Of a stretch of 64,000 nucleotides of DNA, positions 33,862 to 42,485 are shown piece by piece. A program made the translations under genes and the position numbers. Below the pieces are notes generated by a model, which saw only the letters and a program-made list of their open reading frames with translations, had not been told where the DNA came from and searched no databases. The DNA comes from Chloroflexota bacterium (GTDB taxonomy: Bacteria > Chloroflexota > Dehalococcoidia > Lucifugimonadales > UBA3495): positions 1 to 64,000 of the forward strand of contig JAPPLU010000049.1 in NCBI GenBank assembly GCA_028874075.1. Direction: 5' to 3'. Every line of letters begins with the position of its first letter. Position 1 is the first letter of the stretch.

Positions 33862-34827
33862 TTGCGTGATTTTGAGAGTTATTTGGCGGCGCTTAAGGAG
33901 CGCCTGGGTATTGGTCCCGCGGAAGCACAGGAGGTAATCAACGAACTGGAATGCCATCTGCTTGACAAGGCTTCGGACCTTGAGTCCCAGGGCCTGCGTC
34001 AAGACGAAGCCCGCGCATTGGCGGTGGAGCACATGGGAGACCCGGAAGAGCTATCCAGGCGGATGCGGCTGGTTTACGGGTACGCAGGCTGGAGGGACAT
34101 TCTGCTAGCCATCGCCCCCCACCTGATGATGGCCAGCATATTCCTGGCAAACATGTGCTGCAATTATCTTGTAATGGCCCTGTTTTTGGGGGTGATTATC
34201 TGCGTAAGCTGGATGAACTGGCGTCGCGGCAACTCCAGCAAGTGGTCATATTCCTGGCTGGGCTATGCCATGGCCGCTCCGGCGGTGTCCCTGCTCATAA
34301 CCGTTCACGCCGTGGGATACGGCGCCTGGTCCCTGGTGGATCAGCCAGACATGCTGATTTTTGACCCCAAGGTGATCCTCCTTATCGGTTGCGCCCCCTT
34401 CGCCATGTACTACGTTTTGAAGGTGGCCCACGAAATGGTAAAGAAGGACTGGATGTGGGTGTCATTTGCCACCCTTCCTCTGCCCATCTTCGGTTCTTGG
34501 GCGCTTTTCGTCCACTCCTACGAGATTTACCGGGGCGTGCATCTCGAAATGCTAGGCCCGAAAGATTACTCTCACATGGCCATATTTGTCACGATGGCTC
34601 TCATGACAGTCCTTTACTTGAAGCTCGGCAGAAGAATTTACAAAGCGACGCTGCTGGCCCTGGGAGCTGCGGCGCTTGGAATTATGGCTTCCATCAATTT
34701 GCCGGCGGGTTTCCAGTTGCCCAACGTGGTAATGATGCTCGTGGCTTATGCGGCCCTGTTCACCGTTCCCGTGTTGTGGAAGACGGTAATAAACCGCCAG
34801 CAACTGGTTCAAGGGCCCGTTGTCTAG
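33862..34827 (+). CDS. HAAS-domain multi-pass membrane protein (copy 1)
   Basis: About 321 aa. The N-terminal 70 residues form a HAAS-type signalling domain: FESYLAALKERLGIGPAEAQ, ELECHLLDKASDLESQGL and EHMGDPEELSRRMRLVYG. About eight hydrophobic segments follow. The TTG at 33862 sits after AAGGGTGA; GTG codons at 33823 and 33853 are alternatives. HAAS-membrane proteins are usually found beside PadR regulators, and one follows here. It is a clear paralog of the gene at 35415. Confidence 0.75.
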   Translation: MRDFESYLAALKERLGIGPAEAQEVINELECHLLDKASDLESQGLRQDEARALAVEHMGDPEELSRRMRLVYGYAGWRDILLAIAPHLMMASIFLANMCCNYLVMALFLGVIICVSWMNWRRGNSSKWSYSWLGYAMAAPAVSLLITVHAVGYGAWSLVDQPDMLIFDPKVILLIGCAPFAMYYVLKVAHEMVKKDWMWVSFATLPLPIFGSWALFVHSYEIYRGVHLEMLGPKDYSHMAIFVTMALMTVLYLKLGRRIYKATLLALGAAALGIMASINLPAGFQLPNVVMMLVAYAALFTVPVLWKTVINRQQLVQGPVV

Positions 34828-35044
34828 CAAGCGGCAGCTTACGGGCAGGGGGCGGAACGGGCCTGGGCGTTCGACCGCCACCGTGGCAGCAGCTATTTGA
34901 TGGACTGTCCGCACACCAAACGGTATGAAGCCAGAAAAAATATTTTTATTCAGTCTCCACTGGACATAAAGCGAGCTATACTATAGATTTGTCCCACATA
35001 ATGCCGCTGAATGCCGGTGGGAACCTTAATGGACTAGAGAGATT

Positions 35045-35389
35045 ATGAGCCAACAGGAAATGCTCAAAGGAAACACGGAGACTTTGCTATTGTCTCTCCT
35101 CCTGCTGGAGCCAATGTACGGTTACCAGATAGTCAAGGAGATCAACTCGCGGAGCAGCGGCTATTTTGATTTCAAGGAAGGTACCCTGTATCCCGCACTG
35201 CACCGGATGGAGCGGGAGGGCTTGATTGAAGGACGGTGGCAAAATACCCCTGGCGGAATGCGCCGTCGCTACTACTACATTACACTCAAGGGCCGCTTTG
35301 TCCTGTCGGACAGGCAGGCAGAATGGCAGCGATTCAGTCGAGCAATGAACTCCGTTATTGCCCGATCATCGGTTCAGCCGGAGGGATAA
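35045..35389 (+). CDS. PadR-family transcriptional regulator
   Basis: 114-aa winged-helix repressor. It has LLLSLLLLEPMYGYQIVKEI, then GTLYPALHRMEREGLIEGRW and GMRRRYYYITLKG, which is the PadR DNA-binding core. It lacks a long C-terminal dimerisation domain, as in PadR-s1 types. It sits between two HAAS-domain membrane proteins and probably represses them in response to a membrane stress or compound. TATACTATAG lies about 60 bp upstream. Confidence 0.92.
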   Translation: MSQQEMLKGNTETLLLSLLLLEPMYGYQIVKEINSRSSGYFDFKEGTLYPALHRMEREGLIEGRWQNTPGGMRRRYYYITLKGRFVLSDRQAEWQRFSRAMNSVIARSSVQPEG

Positions 35390-35414
35390 GGAAGTCATCC
35401 GAGGGCGACAAGAA

Positions 35415-36410
35415 GTGGTTGATTCTCAAAAAGCCGATTATGTTGGAATTCTTTCCCGTCACATCCGCCTACAACCAGGAAAAAAGAATGATATAGTCCT
35501 TGAAATTGAAGGCCACCTGGAAGACAAGGCTTCCGACCTGGAAGAACGTGGTGTCCAAAGAGAAGCGGCGAAGCGCCTGGCCATGCAGCAAATGGGAGAT
35601 CCCGCCGTCCTGGCCAGGCATATCCAGGACGTGCACACCTCCGTTGGCCTGAAGGAAGTGGGGCTGTCGGTTATTCCTCACTTCCTGCTCGCCGGGCTGG
35701 TGGTCTTTGCACTCTGCGACAGCATCCTGGCTGTGGCTACCACTTTGGCAGTAATCGGTGGTGTTTCCTGGCTAACCTGGCGAGAGGGCAGTCCCAGCAT
35801 CTGGTCCCATTCCTGGCTGGGATTTACACTGGCCGCCCCCGCCATATTTTTGCTAATGCTGGTGCTGGGGCCGGGAAAGTCCCTGCAGTCCCTTTTGGGG
35901 GTCAGTTCCCATCCGGTGAGCTTTTCCCTGATTGTGTTTTTCTGGGGCTACGTGGGTGTCGCCCTGTGGGTAATGGTGCGGGTCGTGCAACGGGTAGCGG
36001 GCTACGACTGGCTGCTGGTGGCCTTCTCGGGCATTCCCGTTCCGGTGCTGACCGCCTGGGTGCTGGTCGCCCAGTGGCTTGACCCATCCTGGAAGGCGCC
36101 ACTGGAGTTGGCGGGACTGCCGGGGGCACACTGGATTCTGGTGTTCCTTTCCATGGCTGTGACAACGGCAGCTTTCCTCAAATTCGGTAGGCGCCACCTG
36201 AGGGTGGGACACCTGCTGATTTCGGCGGCAGTTGCGCTGACTTTTGCCTATTCCATCCTGCTGGTAGACTATCAGCCGGTGCCTGCCCGGCTGGCCATCG
36301 CCGGCATGATGGCCGTTATGCTGTTTCCTGCCCTCAAGAAGCCCCTGGCTTCCAGCCTCAGGATACTGCACAACGTCCTGCACACAACCACCCACCTCGT
36401 GGGCAAATAA
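35415..36410 (+). CDS. HAAS-domain multi-pass membrane protein (copy 2)
   Basis: About 331 aa, with a HAAS-like N-terminus (ILSRHIRLQPGKKNDIVLEI, EGHLEDKASDLEERGVQREA, QQMGDPAVLARHIQ) and about eight membrane segments. Shared phrases with copy 1 include HLxDKASDLExxG, GDP(E/A)xL(S/A)R and WSxSWLGxxxAAPA. The start is probably GTG 35415, 25 bp after padR stops; the open frame overlaps padR upstream. Translational coupling with padR is likely. Confidence 0.78.
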   Translation: MVDSQKADYVGILSRHIRLQPGKKNDIVLEIEGHLEDKASDLEERGVQREAAKRLAMQQMGDPAVLARHIQDVHTSVGLKEVGLSVIPHFLLAGLVVFALCDSILAVATTLAVIGGVSWLTWREGSPSIWSHSWLGFTLAAPAIFLLMLVLGPGKSLQSLLGVSSHPVSFSLIVFFWGYVGVALWVMVRVVQRVAGYDWLLVAFSGIPVPVLTAWVLVAQWLDPSWKAPLELAGLPGAHWILVFLSMAVTTAAFLKFGRRHLRVGHLLISAAVALTFAYSILLVDYQPVPARLAIAGMMAVMLFPALKKPLASSLRILHNVLHTTTHLVGK

Positions 36411-36515
36411 GGGGATGCGGGAAGAGCAACGGCGCGCTAATATTCAACTCAACCGGTAGTGAGGCCAATGACTCAGTCAACGGGGGCCAGTGCGCGGATG
36501 CCTGGCCCCTGATGG

Positions 36516-37217
36516 TTGGAGTCGGTGCAGGAGAACCCAACGTACGGCGGGCAGGCGGGAGCCTTGACCAGCAATTTACCCAACGATGAAAGCCAGGTAA
36601 CCGCAGATGTAACTGCCCTGCAGAACGCCCTGCATGATGAACTGGGCAGGATAAAGCCGGTCCCCAGCAGTGGCGCGCTGGTGGCCCTTTGCGGCCTGCC
36701 GGGAACAGGCAAGTCTCACTTCGCCGCCGCCCTCGCATCGCGAAGCCCCTGCCTGGTACTGGGCAGCGACCGGCTGCGCAAAATCCTGAAGCCGCAACCC
36801 CGCTACACCCGGGAAGAACACGCCCGAGTTTTCCGCGCAGCCCACACACTGCTGGAGAGCCTGCTGGCCCAGGGCCACCGGGTGATTTTCGATGCTACTA
36901 ACCTGACCGATCGAGCGCGGGAGCCCTTGCGGGACATAGCCGCCAGGGTGAATGTCCCGCTGCTGCTGGTCCAGTTCGACGCGCCCCCAACCATAGTGCG
37001 CCAGCGTCTCGCCCGCAGGTCTCGGGGTGAAATCGACGACACCTGGTCCGACGCCGACTGGCGCATCTACTGCCGCCTGTACCCGGGACACGAACCAGTA
37101 ACCGGGCCGCACCTTTTCGTGGACTCGTCGCAGAGCATTGAGCCGGCATTGGAGGAAATGGTGAAGCTGCTGGAGAGGGACAACCCTCCCATTTCTTACC
37201 CAGAAAGGAGTGGTTAA
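36516..37217 (+). CDS. P-loop ATP-binding kinase-like protein (AAA_33)
   Basis: 233-aa protein. Walker A is ALCGLPGTGKSHFAAALA (about residue 58). Then LVLGSDRLRKIL and HRVIFDATNLTDRAREPLRD mark the AAA_33/zeta-toxin-like kinase fold, and VRQRLARRSRGEIDDTWSDA forms the lid. Such proteins phosphorylate small molecules or RNA ends; the substrate is not evident. The start (TTG 36516) is uncertain; the first 40 residues are poorly conserved in character. Confidence 0.8.
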   Translation: MESVQENPTYGGQAGALTSNLPNDESQVTADVTALQNALHDELGRIKPVPSSGALVALCGLPGTGKSHFAAALASRSPCLVLGSDRLRKILKPQPRYTREEHARVFRAAHTLLESLLAQGHRVIFDATNLTDRAREPLRDIAARVNVPLLLVQFDAPPTIVRQRLARRSRGEIDDTWSDADWRIYCRLYPGHEPVTGPHLFVDSSQSIEPALEEMVKLLERDNPPISYPERSG

Positions 37218-37241
37218 CTACGCAGTTGGTGGTATCGGGCG

Positions 37242-37430
37242 TTATTGTGCTGGGCTCGTTGGTGTACTTGTGCCGAGACCTTGAAGGAGTTCCTCTATCG
37301 TTGCGTTTCCTTTGGGGAAGACACTGAGTTCGGGCAGGCGAGGGCACTTCTTGCGAACTAGATACTGCTCAAAAGCTCTCGCAGAACTTGTCACGCCTTC
37401 GCGGAACATTCCGGACGCCCGATAGGCCAA
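37242..37430 (-). CDS. Doubtful small hypothetical protein
   Basis: 62 aa from a TTG start (LAYRASGMFREGVTSSARAF), with the frame open about 80 bp further upstream. No ribosome binding site or family is evident. The gap between 37217 and 37570 contains no other candidate, so it is listed with low weight. Confidence 0.22.
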   Translation of the reverse strand: MAYRASGMFREGVTSSARAFEQYLVRKKCPRLPELSVFPKGNATIEELLQGLGTSTPTSPAQ

Positions 37431-37569
37431 ATTGCGAACTGAACTGCCTTTTCTCTCCGCTCTCGTAAACTTCCCTTGACTGGGGTTTAACTTGCCCCTG
37501 ATGCCTCAAGGGTTGGTACCTGACGCCGTGATCTCTCCCTGAGAGAAAGACACGGGGGAAACCCCGCCC

Positions 37570-37737
37570 TTAAAGCGCCGCCCTCAACCGGTCCACCAAG
37601 TACACGACCCAGTTCTCCACCAGGCCGAAGAACAAGCCGACGATTAACAGGGCAACCACAACGCCAATCAGGCAACCTGCCCCGAAGAGACAGCCCCGCC
37701 CCATTTCCCGAATTGGCGCTATTAAGAGATTGAACAT
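37570..37737 (-). CDS. Small single-pass membrane protein
   Basis: 55-aa protein not obvious by size: MFNLLIAPIREMGRGCLFGA leads into a hydrophobic helix LIGVVVALLIVGLFFGLV and ends in VDRLRAAL. It has one strong membrane segment. The ribosome binding site is weak (GGGTG). Coding status rests on the clean amphipathic-hydrophobic pattern only. Confidence 0.45.
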   Translation of the reverse strand: MFNLLIAPIREMGRGCLFGAGCLIGVVVALLIVGLFFGLVENWVVYLVDRLRAAL

Positions 37738-37833
37738 GCGGCACCCGGGGCCGGTCTACTGAATTACCCTCTGTCGACCATCCCCTTATAGCTATGCTAT
37801 CATCTCGACATCTACGATTGCACGGTGATAAAT

Positions 37834-38676
37834 ATGGATATTGGAGTATTTGCATCTCTCTCCGCCGAGGCTGTAGACGTGGCGGAATTGGCCCAAAGAG
37901 TTGAAGCGGCAGGGTTCGAGTCCTTCTGGATGCCCGAACATCCTGTTATGCCCGTCCACACCACCAGCCAGTACCGGGGTACCCCCGACGGTTCCGTTCC
38001 ACCCTATATGTACAACATGGTCGACCCCTACATGGCCCTGTCCCGGGCTTCGGCGGTTACCAGCACCATCAAGCTGGGCACCAGCATCAGCCTTATTCCC
38101 GAGCGCAACCCCCTGATGCTGGCCAAGGTCATCGCCACCCTGGACCTCTACTCCGGCGGACGCTTCATCCTGGGCGTGGGCGCCGGCTGGCATAGGGAGG
38201 AGACCACCATCATGGGCGGCAACTTCGACCACCGCTGGACCCAGACGCGGGAGAACATACAGGCCATGAAGGAGCTGTGGACCAAGGAACAGGCCGAGTT
38301 CCACGGCGCCTACGTGGACTTCCCACCCGTCTACTGCGACCCCAAGCCGGTGCAGAAGCCCAACCCGCCGGTGCTGCTGGGCGGCGCCGCCCCCAACCTG
38401 TTCCGGCGCATTGTCGGCTGGGCAGACGGCTGGTTGCCCGCGGGCGCATCCGTGGAGCAGGTTAAGGCAGGCCGAGCAACCCTGGACGAACTGGCCGACG
38501 CAGCCGGCCGCGACCCCGCTTCCTTCCAGGTTACCGTATTCAACGTGCCAGCCGAACGAGACATCCTGCAGCAGTACGCCGAAGCAGGCGCTGACCGGAT
38601 TATCCTGTCCCTTCCCAACGCCCGCGAAGCCTCTGCCCTGGACGAGGTGGACAAGCTGGCAGAAGCCGCACTTTAG
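37834..38676 (+). CDS. LLM-class flavin-dependent oxidoreductase (F420 type)
   Basis: 280-aa luciferase-like monooxygenase-fold enzyme, using F420 or FMN. It has MDIGVFASLSAEAVDVAELA, then AAGFESFWMPEHPVMP, SRASAVTSTIKLGTSISLIP and LYSGGRFILGVGAGWHREET. These match the F420-dependent LLM subgroup. GGTGA lies six bases before the ATG at 37834; GTG at 37825 is an alternative. Substrate unknown. The next gene is an orphan molybdoenzyme subunit, separated by a CACGAA-type repeat. Confidence 0.88.
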   Translation: MDIGVFASLSAEAVDVAELAQRVEAAGFESFWMPEHPVMPVHTTSQYRGTPDGSVPPYMYNMVDPYMALSRASAVTSTIKLGTSISLIPERNPLMLAKVIATLDLYSGGRFILGVGAGWHREETTIMGGNFDHRWTQTRENIQAMKELWTKEQAEFHGAYVDFPPVYCDPKPVQKPNPPVLLGGAAPNLFRRIVGWADGWLPAGASVEQVKAGRATLDELADAAGRDPASFQVTVFNVPAERDILQQYAEAGADRIILSLPNAREASALDEVDKLAEAAL

Positions 38677-38685
38677 AGTTTTTTC

Positions 38686-38745
38686 CACGAAGGGCACGTA
38701 GTTACACGAGGGGGCTTACCTTCGTGTTTCTCCGTGTCCTTCGTG
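38686..38745. repeat. CACGAA-type inverted repeat
   Basis: CACGAAGGGCACG (38686-38698) and CGTGTCCTTCGTG (38733-38745) form an inverted pair with one mismatch. One of at least seven related intergenic elements between 38 and 52 kb. Confidence 0.8.
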
Positions 38746-38771
38746 TCGATATTTGATACTCCGGAGGATAT

Positions 38772-41006
38772 ATGGTTGCGTCCTATTCAGTCATAGGTCA
38801 GCCCATCGTTCGCGGCGAGGGGCCGGAAAAGGTGTCCGGCCAGTCCGTTTACGCTTCCGACGTTAACCTGCCCGGGCTGCTGTGGGGCAAGATTCTGCGC
38901 AGTCCCCTGCCCTACGCCCGCATTGTCAGCATCGACACCTCCCGGGCCAAAGCCCTGCCCGGAGTCCATGCCGTCATCACCGGCCAGGACATTCCCGACC
39001 GGCGGGTGGGCCGCCTGCTGCGGGACTGCCCTGTCCTGTGCAAGGACAAGGTGCTATTCGTGGGCGACAAGGTGGCCGCCGTGGCCGCCGAGGACCCGGA
39101 CATAGCCGAGGAAGCCCTGCTGCTGATCGACGTGGAGTACGAAGACCTCAGCCCCGTATTCGATCCGGAAGAGGCCATGGCCGGCGACGCTCCCACCCTG
39201 CACGAGGACATGGAGTCCTATCCCGGCCTGCCCCAACCTCCGTCGGGCATCAGCAACGTCTTCGCCCACAACGTTTGGGACAAGGGGGACATTGAGCAGG
39301 GGTTTGCCGAGTCCGATCTCATCTTCGAGCACACCTTCAACACCCAGCTTCACCACCAGGCCTACCTGGAACCCCATGCCTGTGTGGTGGACATTGACGA
39401 CGACGGCCGCGTCCAGATCTGGGCCTGCAACAAGGGGCCCTTCATGCTGCGGGAACAGCTTTCCAAGGTGTGGGATATGCCCGAAGCCAACATCCTGGTC
39501 AACCCCACCAACATCGGCGGTGACTTCGGCGGCAAGGGTTCCTTCATGGACATTCCCCTGTGCTACTACCTGGCCCAGGCCTCGGGACGCCCTGTCAAGA
39601 TGGTCATGGACTACGTGCAGGAACTGATGGCCGGCAATCCCCGGCATCCCGCCACCATCACCATCAAGACGGGCGTGAAGAGCGACGGCCGAATCTGGGC
39701 TCGCCAGGCCCGCTGCGTCTTCAACAGCGGGGCCTACGGGGCCTTCAAGCCCCGGGTCCACCTGCGGGGCGCCGACCACAGTGGTGGCCCCTACCGCATA
39801 CCCAACGTCCACATCGACAGCTACATGGTCTATACCAACAACATCCCCTGCGGCCACATGCGCGCCCCGGCCAAGCCCCAGGTGGCCTTTGCCGTGGAGT
39901 CGCACATGGACATGATTGCCAGGGAAATGGGGATGGACCCGTATGAATTCCGGATGCTGAACGTCCTGCAGGACGGCGATTCCAACCCCGTCGGCGAAGA
40001 GTGGGTCAACATCCGCGCCGGGGAGGTCTTGCAGCAGGCCGCCGAGGCCGCGGGCTGGTCCCAGCCCAAAGCCCCCAACGTCGGCCGGGGCATCTCCATA
40101 TCCGACCAGCCCCCCGGCTCGGGAATGTCGTCGGCCGAAGTCCGCATGGACGCCGAGGGCAAGGCCACCCTGCTCATGTCCCTGTGGGACACGGGCACCG
40201 GCGCCCACACCGTCCTGCGCCAGATGGTGGCCGAGACCCTGACCATCCCCATCGAGGAGGTAGGCGTGGTGATCCGCGACACCGACGCCGTGGGGTTCGA
40301 GTCGGGCCCCGGCGGCAGCCGCGTCACCTACACCTCCGGCCAGTCCACCGTGCGCGCCGCCGAGGACCTGAAGGAACAGTTGACCGTCCTGGCTGCCGAG
40401 TACATGGGCGCCTCCGCCGATGCCGTAACCCTTGAAGCGGGGCAGTTCCAGGCCAGCGACGGGGGCCGGGCCATGCCCCTGAAGGATGTGGCGGCCCAGG
40501 CCGTAACCGCCCTGGGCGACGACCTGGTGGCCGAGAATACCTACACCGCTCCACCGTCCCACTACACCTCCTACTGTGCCCAGGTGGCCGAGGTGGAGGT
40601 GGACCCGGAGACGGGCGAGGTCAATGTAACCAGATTCATCACCGCCCACGACGTGGGCACGGTGCTCAATCCCCTGTTCCACCAGGGCCAGATTGAAGGC
40701 GGCGTCATCCAGGGCCTGGGCTATGCCCTGATGGAGGAGATGGAAACGGAGGAGGGCCGCATCAGCAACCTGAGCCTGGGCGACTACAAAATCCCCACTA
40801 TCAAGGACGTCCCCGAACTGGTAACAGTGCTGCTGGAGCCCGACGGCGGTCCCGCCCCCTTCGACAGCCGGGGCATCGGCGAAAGCAGCAACACCCCGGT
40901 AGCCGCCGCCATAGCCAACGCCGTCCACGACGCCATCGGCGCCCCGGTAATGCAACTCCCGGTAACGGCGGAGCGGGTGCTAAGGGTGATTAAGGGGCGG
41001 GGGTAG
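38772..41006 (+). CDS. Xanthine dehydrogenase-family molybdopterin-binding subunit (orphan)
   Basis: 744-aa large subunit of the xanthine oxidase/CO dehydrogenase family, which hydroxylates a substrate at molybdenum. Domains are RVDG-like VSGQSVYASDVNLPGLLWGK near the N-terminus, the Mo-cofactor motif NIGGDFGGKGSFMD, a GHMRAPAKPQVAFAVESHMD substrate loop and the late ESSNTPVAAAIANAVHDAIG with its Gly-Ile-Gly-Glu catalytic Glu just before. The CO dehydrogenase AYRCSFR loop is absent, so it is not CoxL proper. No FAD or 2Fe-2S subunit lies next to it. GGAGGA before the ATG. Confidence 0.9.
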   Translation: MVASYSVIGQPIVRGEGPEKVSGQSVYASDVNLPGLLWGKILRSPLPYARIVSIDTSRAKALPGVHAVITGQDIPDRRVGRLLRDCPVLCKDKVLFVGDKVAAVAAEDPDIAEEALLLIDVEYEDLSPVFDPEEAMAGDAPTLHEDMESYPGLPQPPSGISNVFAHNVWDKGDIEQGFAESDLIFEHTFNTQLHHQAYLEPHACVVDIDDDGRVQIWACNKGPFMLREQLSKVWDMPEANILVNPTNIGGDFGGKGSFMDIPLCYYLAQASGRPVKMVMDYVQELMAGNPRHPATITIKTGVKSDGRIWARQARCVFNSGAYGAFKPRVHLRGADHSGGPYRIPNVHIDSYMVYTNNIPCGHMRAPAKPQVAFAVESHMDMIAREMGMDPYEFRMLNVLQDGDSNPVGEEWVNIRAGEVLQQAAEAAGWSQPKAPNVGRGISISDQPPGSGMSSAEVRMDAEGKATLLMSLWDTGTGAHTVLRQMVAETLTIPIEEVGVVIRDTDAVGFESGPGGSRVTYTSGQSTVRAAEDLKEQLTVLAAEYMGASADAVTLEAGQFQASDGGRAMPLKDVAAQAVTALGDDLVAENTYTAPPSHYTSYCAQVAEVEVDPETGEVNVTRFITAHDVGTVLNPLFHQGQIEGGVIQGLGYALMEEMETEEGRISNLSLGDYKIPTIKDVPELVTVLLEPDGGPAPFDSRGIGESSNTPVAAAIANAVHDAIGAPVMQLPVTAERVLRVIKGRG

Positions 41007-41019
41007 GAGGTTAGCAGCT

Positions 41020-42483
41020 ATGCACCTGACTGGAATTAGGCTGAGTAACGTACCACCGTTTACTGACCCGATAACGCTGCGGTTCGATGAGCGCGTGAAT
41101 GTGTTAATTGGGCCGAACGCTTCGGGGAAGAGTACGTTGCTGCTTGCGCTGGCAGATCACTTTCTGAGATCAAGCAAAGTCCTTCAAGGTGTTGTTCCTT
41201 GGGAAGGACTGATTATCTCAGAGTTTCCTGACGATGAATTCGATGAAATCGTCGAGGAAGAACCGGAGGCAAATATTATTTCGGCCAGTGAAGACTGGTT
41301 TGGCGCGAAATATGGGAATTTCCAGCCTCAGATGGTGCCACTGGTCGTTTATATCGGTCCTGTTCGCGAAGGCTTGTCAATAAGCTTAGAACCGCTTAAG
41401 CCGGCAGAGTACGGTGAAACTTCGACAGATGCTCTAAATGGCCTGTTCAGTGGTTCACGTACAAATTGTGCATATATCTTGTTGGGGAATGAGCTTCGGG
41501 AGTTAGGTGAAGAACTGAAGCGGAATGATGAAGACTCACCCTACAAGAAATTGGTGACATTGCGTGATGCAGAGGCGTTAGCGGGGGCTTGCAGCAAAAA
41601 TATCTGCACTGAGGTTATCAGAGACCATAAAATCGAAAGATTTATAGCAGATCGGTATGCACTCCAATTACTTCGTGACCCTCATGGCGACGTTAATGAA
41701 ATTGCGACTCAGGGCAGCATGGGAATAAGAACAACCGATAAGCCAAATTTCGACAATTTTTCCCCCTTAGAACAACCGGACCAATTGTTGTATGGAAATG
41801 ATGAGAACGCCATCCCTATACCTATCTCTCATCTTAGTTCTGGTACTGAAGGTACTCTGCTCTGGATACTTTGGCTGGCCCTCAAGCTGGTGCATCATTA
41901 TGACTTTGAGAGGCCTACCGAGAACTTTGACGGTTTCCATGTCAGCTATGAAGGGGGCTGGCACGAAAAACCCGCCATCCTCCTCATCGACGAAATTGAA
42001 AACCACCTGCACCCCACCTGGCAGCGGCGTGTAATTCCTGCCCTGCTGAAGCACTTCCCCAGGTTGCAGATTTTTGCCACCACCCACTCGCCCTTTGTGG
42101 TGGCTGGGTTAAAGGCGGGGCAGGTGCATGTGCTGAAGCGGGACGAGAACGGGGTGGTTAGTGCTTCGACTAATGAGCAGGATGTGGTTGGGTGGACGAT
42201 GGATGAGATTTTGCGGGGGATGATGGGTGTTGAAGATCCCACCGACGACGAAACTGCCAGGGCAGCCAGTGAACTGCGCCAACTTCGCAAGAAGGGACCA
42301 AGTGGCACCCCGGTCGAAGAGGAAGAAAGGCAGAAGCGTATTCAAGAACTGCGGCAGAAGGTGGACAGGGACTTACTAGCTGGCGGTCCCTTGGCGGCCC
42401 AACGAGAGTTGTTTGAGCAGCAATTCGCTGAAGCCCTGGAAAACTACCGTCGGTCTCAAGACCTGGAACAGGAAAACCACTGA
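41020..42483 (+). CDS. ptuA: Septu-like defence ATPase
   Basis: 487-aa SMC/RecF-type ATPase. Walker A is IGPNASGKSTLLLALADH (about residue 30). A signature-like HLSSGTEGTLLWILWLAL precedes Walker B ILLIDEIENHLHPTWQ and the H-motif FATTHSPFVVAGLKAGQV. A charged helical tail follows. Paired with an HNH nuclease 2 bp downstream, it matches the two-gene Septu anti-phage system, in which the ATPase controls the nuclease. The first two thirds are less GC-rich than the neighbours, consistent with transfer. It starts 13 bp after the molybdoenzyme stop with GGAGGT. Confidence 0.82.
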   Translation: MHLTGIRLSNVPPFTDPITLRFDERVNVLIGPNASGKSTLLLALADHFLRSSKVLQGVVPWEGLIISEFPDDEFDEIVEEEPEANIISASEDWFGAKYGNFQPQMVPLVVYIGPVREGLSISLEPLKPAEYGETSTDALNGLFSGSRTNCAYILLGNELRELGEELKRNDEDSPYKKLVTLRDAEALAGACSKNICTEVIRDHKIERFIADRYALQLLRDPHGDVNEIATQGSMGIRTTDKPNFDNFSPLEQPDQLLYGNDENAIPIPISHLSSGTEGTLLWILWLALKLVHHYDFERPTENFDGFHVSYEGGWHEKPAILLIDEIENHLHPTWQRRVIPALLKHFPRLQIFATTHSPFVVAGLKAGQVHVLKRDENGVVSASTNEQDVVGWTMDEILRGMMGVEDPTDDETARAASELRQLRKKGPSGTPVEEEERQKRIQELRQKVDRDLLAGGPLAAQRELFEQQFAEALENYRRSQDLEQENH

Positions 42484-42485
42484 CA

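Noticed and set aside
39054..40955. Long minus-strand frame opposite the molybdoenzyme subunit
   Set aside because: Composition is Gly/Val/His-rich shadow sequence with no domain; the plus-strand gene is complete.
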